NCBI GenBank assembly: GCA_035319125.1
Contig: DATHDG010000022.1
Span: 19,264-83,263 of the forward strand
Origin: Fen-1308 sp035319125
GTDB lineage: Bacteria; Nitrospirota; Thermodesulfovibrionia; Thermodesulfovibrionales; Dissulfurispiraceae
Direction of reading: 5' to 3'
Length of the DNA stretch: 64,000 nucleotides
A program made the translations under genes and the position numbers. Positions 59,576-64,000 of the stretch are shown here, in pieces (positions within the stretch are counted from its first letter, which is position 1; each line of letters opens with the position of its first letter). Under the pieces are notes generated by a model. It saw only the letters and a program-made list of their open reading frames with translations. It searched no databases and was not told where the DNA came from.

Positions 59576-60870
59576 TGGGTAAAGTGTCGATCTTCTTTTT
59601 TCTGGTACTCCTGTTGCTTATCGGATTTTTCGGCATGGAAAATAAGGATGCTGTTTTAGTCAAGGTGCCTTTTGGAAGCACGTATGAAGTGCTTAAATTT
59701 GTTTTGGTGCTGCTTTCAGCTGTCGCGGGAGCTATAGTTGTTCTCATGTTAGTGTTTGTGCGGGATACAAAACGCGTAATAGATTCGATGCAGTTGCAGC
59801 GGAGGCAGAAAAAAGAGGCGCGAGTGCAGGAATATTATGCCAGAGCACTTAACTTTATCCATAGCAACCGCGATGAAAATGCCAAAGGGGTTCTCAAAGA
59901 TATTCTCAAAGAAGACCCTGAGCATATTGATGCGTTGCTCAGGCTGGGAGACATATCATGCAGAAGTGAAGAATACGCTAAGGCTCTTGGCTTTTACAGG
60001 AATGCGCGGGATATATCGCCAAAAAACTTGCAAGTCCTTATGTCTATGGAATCAGTGCTGGATAAGACGGGCCATAAAGACAGCGCATTAAAGATACTTG
60101 AGGACATTATTGATATCGACGGCAACAACTTGGCTGCACTTTATAAGAAACAGGCCATTCTTGAAGAAAATGGGAAATGGGACGATCTTCTTTCTTTGCA
60201 AAAAAGCATCGTCAAGTTGACCGAAAACGACAGGGATAAACATAGGGAAGAGACAAAGCAGCTCGGATATAAATATGAATACGGCCGTGCAAGCCTTGAA
60301 AGCGGAGAGATAGAGAAGGCTGAGAAGGCTTTTAGTACCCTTTTAAAAACAGACGCATCTTTTATCCCTGCTTACTTGGGGCTCGTGGAAGTGATGGTGT
60401 CCAAAGGTGAAACTGAGGAGGCAATAAATTTTCTCGAAAAAAGTTATGAATCGCTTAGTTCACCTATATTGCTTGCCAGACTTGAAGATTTGTTAATAAC
60501 ATTTGGCGAACCCGGTCGACTGCTGCGTTTCTACAGGAATGCAATTTCCAGATCGCCTGGGGATAATAGCCTGAAGTATATGTTGGGAAAGCTGTATTCC
60601 CGGCTCGAGATGGTTGATGACTCCCTGGAAATTCTTGAATCGATAGACTCTAATGCTTACTCCAATGCCGAGCTGTTTCTGGTCAAGGGTGAGCTTTACC
60701 GGAAGCGCAATCAGGCCGGACGGGCTATGGAGGCTTTCAGGACAGCAGCAGAACTGGAGCGATCGGCTTCTGCACCCTACCGTTGCCGGGCTTGCGGCTC
60801 GGTAGCGCCGGACTGGTCGGGAAGATGCCCGGGCTGTAGATCATGGAATACCGTTGCATTGGCTTTGTAA
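59575..60870 (+). CDS. LapA-LapB fusion, LPS assembly regulator
   Basis: 431 residues. 1-72 is a LapA/DUF1049 domain with two membrane helices (SIFFFLVLLLLIGFFGM and VLVLLSAVAGAIVVLMLVFV); about 85-395 is a row of TPR units as in LapB/YciM; about 402-426 is the LapB C-terminal rubredoxin-like metal site CRACG and CPGC. In E. coli LapA and LapB are separate and LapB steers FtsH to degrade LpxC. The fusion keeps both parts in one chain. Coupled to rlmH. Confidence 0.9.
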   Translation: MGKVSIFFFLVLLLLIGFFGMENKDAVLVKVPFGSTYEVLKFVLVLLSAVAGAIVVLMLVFVRDTKRVIDSMQLQRRQKKEARVQEYYARALNFIHSNRDENAKGVLKDILKEDPEHIDALLRLGDISCRSEEYAKALGFYRNARDISPKNLQVLMSMESVLDKTGHKDSALKILEDIIDIDGNNLAALYKKQAILEENGKWDDLLSLQKSIVKLTENDRDKHREETKQLGYKYEYGRASLESGEIEKAEKAFSTLLKTDASFIPAYLGLVEVMVSKGETEEAINFLEKSYESLSSPILLARLEDLLITFGEPGRLLRFYRNAISRSPGDNSLKYMLGKLYSRLEMVDDSLEILESIDSNAYSNAELFLVKGELYRKRNQAGRAMEAFRTAAELERSASAPYRCRACGSVAPDWSGRCPGCRSWNTVALAL

Positions 60871-60884
60871 ATAATATCTCTTGA

Positions 60885-61580
60885 ATGAATATGAGTGATA
60901 CTCCTTTAGACAAAGGCATTGAGACGCTGCAAAAAAATAATCAGGCGGATGATATCGTGACGCCCAACTTGCGGCGAGAGAGGGTTGTTCTTGATACAAG
61001 TCTGTTTGTGAATCCGGATGTCAGGGACAGCTTTGGACGGACTCCAACAGAAGCTCTTGAGACATTTTTATTTATGGCTGCCCAGATTCACATTCTTGAG
61101 TTCTATATGCCTCCTTCAACATTCCAGGAATTGCTTAATTTTATCGATAAGGACAAGATTACCGGAGACATGCTGCTGCTCCTCAGGCAGAAGCCGCCCA
61201 GGAAACACGAGCTCAAATGTCCGGCTTACGTTTTTTACGAGCTGATCGAGGAAATCAGGGACAGAGTTAACCGTGGACTCAGAGTGGCTGAAACAGCTGT
61301 GCGAAGCACCGAAAAAAAGAGGATTGACGAAATAATACAAGACATGCGGAAAAAGTACCGAGAGGCTTTAAGAGAGGGGATCATTGACAGCAAGGAAGAT
61401 GTAGATTTGCTGCTTCTGGCAATGGAGCTAGATGCGCTTCTGGTCACCGCTGATCAAGGTTTGATCAAGTGGGCGGAGAAATTCGGAATCAGATGGCTCA
61501 TCCCTGAAAAGTTCAGCGAGTATCTGTCAAGCGCGGTCCGTAGATCTAAAGAGCTGCAGGAACATGCTAACGGGACATAA
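60885..61580 (+). CDS. HARP, Aquifex-type protein-only RNase P (RNA ligase partner/UPF0278 family)
   Basis: 231 residues with a 33-residue N-terminal extension. PIN-like metallonuclease: VVLDTSLFVNP (Asp37), FYMPPSTFQELLNFI, FYELIEEIRDRVNRGLRVAE, KYREALREGIIDSKEDVDLLLLA (Asp168, Asp172) and ALLVTADQGLIKWAEKFGI (Asp190). This order and these acidic residues match Aquifex Aq_880, shown to cleave pre-tRNA 5' leaders. Older annotation calls such proteins RNA ligase partner. Fifteen bases after lapAB, in the rsmE-rsfS-rlmH run. No clear ribosome site; ATG 60891 is an alternative. Confidence 0.9.
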   Translation: MNMSDTPLDKGIETLQKNNQADDIVTPNLRRERVVLDTSLFVNPDVRDSFGRTPTEALETFLFMAAQIHILEFYMPPSTFQELLNFIDKDKITGDMLLLLRQKPPRKHELKCPAYVFYELIEEIRDRVNRGLRVAETAVRSTEKKRIDEIIQDMRKKYREALREGIIDSKEDVDLLLLAMELDALLVTADQGLIKWAEKFGIRWLIPEKFSEYLSSAVRRSKELQEHANGT

Positions 61581-61598
61581 GCAATCCTCGATGACGTG

Positions 61599-62174
61599 CT
61601 AGCTGTTCTTGCGGCTGCGGTATTTATGAAACAGCCAAAGGGCTATGCCAATTGAAGCGATTGCTATCATAACCGCTTGTTCATAATGTTTTATATCGTT
61701 CAATACGATCTCAAGAGCATGTCCGAACAAAAATCCACCGCCGGCTACTACTATCGACCAGATTAAGGCGCCGATGGCATTAAGGACGACGAAACGCCAA
61801 GTCTTAACCCTGGGATTCATTGCAAGCACAAAGGGCGTCATGATGCGTATGCCGTAGACGAACCTGAAAGACAGCATGATAAGGTCATGGTATTTTTCAA
61901 GATAATGATGCACCCGACTTACCTTGGAGTGCCATTTGGGATGCTTTGACAGAAGCTCGGCTCCCTTCAACCTTCCTGCTATGAAATAGAGCTGATCGCC
62001 TGAAAAGCTTCCTATAAAAGCGACTACCATGACAACGGACAGGTCAAGGTATCCGAGTTGTGCGCTAAGACCCCCTAGCATCAGGATCGTTTCACCTTCC
62101 AGAAAAGTGCCGACCAGTAACGCCCAATATCCATACGCCTTAATAAGAGAAGCCAGAAAATCTGTCGAGATCAT
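61599..62174 (-). CDS. DedA/VTT-family membrane protein
   Basis: 191 residues: re-entrant and membrane helices with GTFLEGETILMLGG, FIGSFSGDQLYFIAGRLKG and FRFVYGIRIMTPFVLAMN. DedA proteins move undecaprenyl phosphate or phospholipids across the membrane. Convergent with HARP, divergent from tatA. Confidence 0.9.
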   Translation of the reverse strand: MISTDFLASLIKAYGYWALLVGTFLEGETILMLGGLSAQLGYLDLSVVMVVAFIGSFSGDQLYFIAGRLKGAELLSKHPKWHSKVSRVHHYLEKYHDLIMLSFRFVYGIRIMTPFVLAMNPRVKTWRFVVLNAIGALIWSIVVAGGGFLFGHALEIVLNDIKHYEQAVMIAIASIGIALWLFHKYRSRKNS

Positions 62175-62258
62175 TGTTGGTTAGCTGCCGCTTGCTAAAA
62201 TTGTTCTCTATAATACAACATATAACTAAATAAGCGAAAAAATGTTTACGAGGTTACC

Positions 62259-62465
62259 ATGTTAAGTACACAAGATCTTCTGGTAGTACTGGCGATAGTG
62301 GCCGTGCTGTTTGGCGGTCGAAAGTTGCCTGAAATAGGGAAGGGCATAGGAGAGGCGATAAAGAACTTCAAGAAAGGAGTTGCCGAACAGGACCATATTG
62401 ATGTGACGCCTCCGAAGGATGATGCAGCTAAGACGGCTGAAAAGAAAGAAGAGCACAAGGTCTGA
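62259..62465 (+). CDS. tatA: TatA/E, twin-arginine translocase subunit
   Basis: 68 residues: one membrane helix LLVVLAIVAVLFGGRKLPE, amphipathic helix IGKGIGEAIKNFKKGVAE and a charged tail. Forms the Tat pore. tatC not adjacent. Confidence 0.93.
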   Translation: MLSTQDLLVVLAIVAVLFGGRKLPEIGKGIGEAIKNFKKGVAEQDHIDVTPPKDDAAKTAEKKEEHKV

Positions 62466-62485
62466 AAGACATCTGAAGACAGAAA

Positions 62486-62515
62486 AACGGGAACCGGCAA
62501 CTGCAGATTCCCGTT
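62486..62515 (+). terminator. Terminator after tatA
   Basis: AACGGGAA (62486-62493) and TTCCCGTT (62508-62515), 14-base loop, followed by ATTAGTTTCC. Works perhaps both ways, since a minus-strand gene ends at 62551. Confidence 0.65.
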
Positions 62516-62550
62516 ATTAGTTTCCTTAAGAGTGACCGAATCGTTAAATT

Positions 62551-62799
62551 CTAATAGAGAGAATTCCTCTGAAACAAACTTAACGCATGCTGTTCCGACA
62601 ATAAACTTCTTGTCCGTCTTTCTGGTCCGTCATAAGCCCTTTTGCCTGAAGTTCGCACTGGGTCCACGCCGACTATGATCCATCTCTTCTCGGACTCGCG
62701 GTAAAACAACTTGATTTTACGGCAATCAATACCCAGTTGGAGGATGAAGGCAGAAATCATATCATACGAATTATCATGGTAAACAACACGTACATTCAT
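62551..62799 (-). CDS. Small GSU3473-like protein with GPERR motif
   Basis: 82 residues from ATG 62799 (a longer frame extends into ligA and is not favoured). NVRVVYHDNSYDMISAF, KIKLFYRESEKRWIIVGVDP and YDGPERR fit the small GSU3473-type family of unknown function; the GPERR end also occurs before cytoplasmic linkers of signalling proteins. Lies 85 bases after ligA on the same strand. Confidence 0.65.
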   Translation of the reverse strand: MNVRVVYHDNSYDMISAFILQLGIDCRKIKLFYRESEKRWIIVGVDPVRTSGKRAYDGPERRTRSLLSEQHALSLFQRNSLY

Positions 62800-62884
62800 C
62801 TTCTTATGCGTCCCCCCCGGAAAGCAGCTTTGTTCAAGAATATCACCGCTCGGAATATTTTGCAAGAAAAAATTCGCCGAGCCG

Positions 62885-64000
62885 CTAAAACAGGCGAGGA
62901 TGCTTCGTGCGTGACTCGATGATTTCAACAAAATCTGCAAATGAAATCGTTGCGACACCAAGTGATCGCGCCTTTTCAAACTTTGTCCCTGGCTGTTCTC
63001 CGGCAAGCAGATAGTCCGTGCTTCGTGACACCGACGATGAGACATGGCCGCCATTTGTCTCAATCATCTCCTCTATTTCTTTCCTTGGCTTCGGCATTGT
63101 TCCGGTGATAACAAATGTCAAGTCTTCCAGGGGAAGATGTCTTTTCGCCGAAGTGGAATAATCCGGATTGGTAACTTCAAGACCAAGAGACTTCAGTTCC
63201 TCCAATGTCTTTATGTTTTTTTCATCTCTGAAGAAGGCCGCTACTGATGAAGCGATCTTCTCACCCATTTGTTTGATGCCTTCAATCTGCTCCTTACTGA
63301 CGTTGTAGAGGTCTTCAAGTTTTTCAAAATTCTTAGCAAGCAACTTAGCCGCATACTCCCCAATGTGGATGATGCCTATTGCAAAAAGAAATTTAGACAA
63401 AGTTGTCTTTTTGCTCTGTTCTATCGCACGGATTAACTTGTCTGCTGATTTCGCAGCAAACCGAGGCAGTTCCATAACGGAATTCCTGTTGAGGCGGTAT
63501 ATATCCTCAAAATTCTTAATCAGCCCTTGAGAATACAGCAGCTCGATATTCTTCTCTCCTAACCCCTCGATATCCATACCGCCTCTGGAGGCGAAATGCT
63601 TTATCTTTTCTTGCACCTGAGCCGGACAATAAAGAGATGCGCACCTGACTGCCACCTCTCCTTCTTCCCGGGAGACCGCAGATCCACAGACCGGACAATG
63701 TTCAGGTACCGGGAAATACGACTCTTGACCACTCCGCTTTTCTTTAATTACCATTAGCACATGAGGTATGACATCGCCCGCCCTTTCTACTACGACGGTG
63801 TCTCCGATTTTGATGTCTTTTCTCTTAATCTCATCCCAATTGTGCAATGTCGAGCGGGAGACGGTAACCCCTCCAATTCTTACAGGTTCGAATATAGCAA
63901 ATGGAGTTATCACACCGGTCCTGCCGACGCTTCCTCTTATGTCCCTGATCCTTGTCGTTCCCTGATGGGCCTTGAACTTAAATGCTATCGCCCAGCGCGG
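62885..64000 (-). CDS. ligA: LigA, NAD-dependent DNA ligase, C-terminal part
   Basis: The last 371 residues; the 5' part with the adenylation Lys is outside the window. Present: OB-fold (PRWAIAFKFKAHQGTTRIRD, VIPHVL), the four-Cys zinc finger CPVCGSAV and CASLYCPAQ, helix-hairpin-helix DNA-binding units (MDIEGLGEKNIELL) and the BRCT domain (FVITGTMPKPRKEIEEMI). Seals nicks in replication and repair. Confidence 0.96.
   Translation of the reverse strand, partial: PRWAIAFKFKAHQGTTRIRDIRGSVGRTGVITPFAIFEPVRIGGVTVSRSTLHNWDEIKRKDIKIGDTVVVERAGDVIPHVLMVIKEKRSGQESYFPVPEHCPVCGSAVSREEGEVAVRCASLYCPAQVQEKIKHFASRGGMDIEGLGEKNIELLYSQGLIKNFEDIYRLNRNSVMELPRFAAKSADKLIRAIEQSKKTTLSKFLFAIGIIHIGEYAAKLLAKNFEKLEDLYNVSKEQIEGIKQMGEKIASSVAAFFRDEKNIKTLEELKSLGLEVTNPDYSTSAKRHLPLEDLTFVITGTMPKPRKEIEEMIETNGGHVSSSVSRSTDYLLAGEQPGTKFEKARSLGVATISFADFVEIIESRTKHPRLF

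Noticed and set aside
62551..63063. 170-codon version of the GSU3473-like gene
   Set aside because: The first half overlaps ligA on the same strand and reads as nonsense; the family similarity begins at the ATG at 62799.
1..64000. tRNA, rRNA, tmRNA or known riboswitches
   Set aside because: No T-loop, rRNA or riboswitch core was recognised on either strand; faint tRNA genes could be missed by eye.

Overview
The window reads as chromosomal DNA of a Gram-negative-type, mainly anaerobic bacterium. Evidence for two membranes is a Tol system, an LPS heptose pathway (HldA/RfaE1-type kinase, WaaF fused to GmhB, WaaC), a LapA-LapB fusion and TatA. Evidence for an anaerobe that meets oxygen is a flavodiiron protein, rubrerythrin, a desulforedoxin-like protein, an RCKP mini-rubredoxin and a PerR-type regulator in one run of genes. 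A protein-only RNase P of the Aquifex type (HARP), HspR, and the LapAB fusion together suggest Nitrospirota/Thermodesulfovibrionia or a neighbouring lineage. That placement is inference; no rRNA or tRNA gene was seen.

Layout. 1-2.7 kb: 5' part of a NuoE/HndA-like subunit, a ferritin-like protein and a sigma-54 activator. 2.9-5.9 kb: tolQRAB. 6.2-9.5 kb: orphan histidine kinase, heptose-7-P kinase, PP-loop thiolase-like protein. 9.9-12.9 kb: an accessory stretch in which three copies of a folded repeat each precede a cargo unit (secreted protein, BrnT/CopG-like toxin-antitoxin, AlkD/HEAT-like protein). 13-16.5 kb: small envelope and stress proteins. 16.8-20.5 kb: periplasmic binding protein and diguanylate cyclase. 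21.3-22.9 kb: hisA-hisF. 23-27.8 kb: dnaJ-like/hspR/clpB/hsp20. 27.8-31.7 kb: zinc-ribbon and SPFH proteins, arsC, trpC. 32.3-37.8 kb: a ten-gene minus-strand oxidative-stress run headed by perR. 37.9-40.5 kb: ygiB/ygiC/DUF350 and vapBC. 40.6-50.6 kb: LPS heptosyltransferases, guaB-guaA, ispA, dxs, tlyA, PPC protein. 51-53 kb: ornithine decarboxylase-like and spermidine synthase. 53-61.6 kb: CIRCE-hrcA-grpE-dnaK, dnaJ, then rsmE-rsfS-rlmH-lapAB-HARP. 61.6-64 kb: DedA, tatA, a GSU3473-like protein and the 3' part of ligA.

How the parts connect. Two heat-shock circuits are separate: HrcA/CIRCE over grpE-dnaK, and HspR inside a DnaJ-ClpB-Hsp20 operon. The perR run contains enzymes that would remove O2 and peroxide, with small redox carriers and iron storage. 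RsmE, RsfS, RlmH and HARP form an RNA and ribosome group next to LapAB.

Most unusual items: the cassette-like stretch with compensating base changes in its repeats, the HARP RNase P candidate, rsfS with an apparent AUA start, a HisF with roughly 25 extra residues, and several very small genes (34-51 residues).
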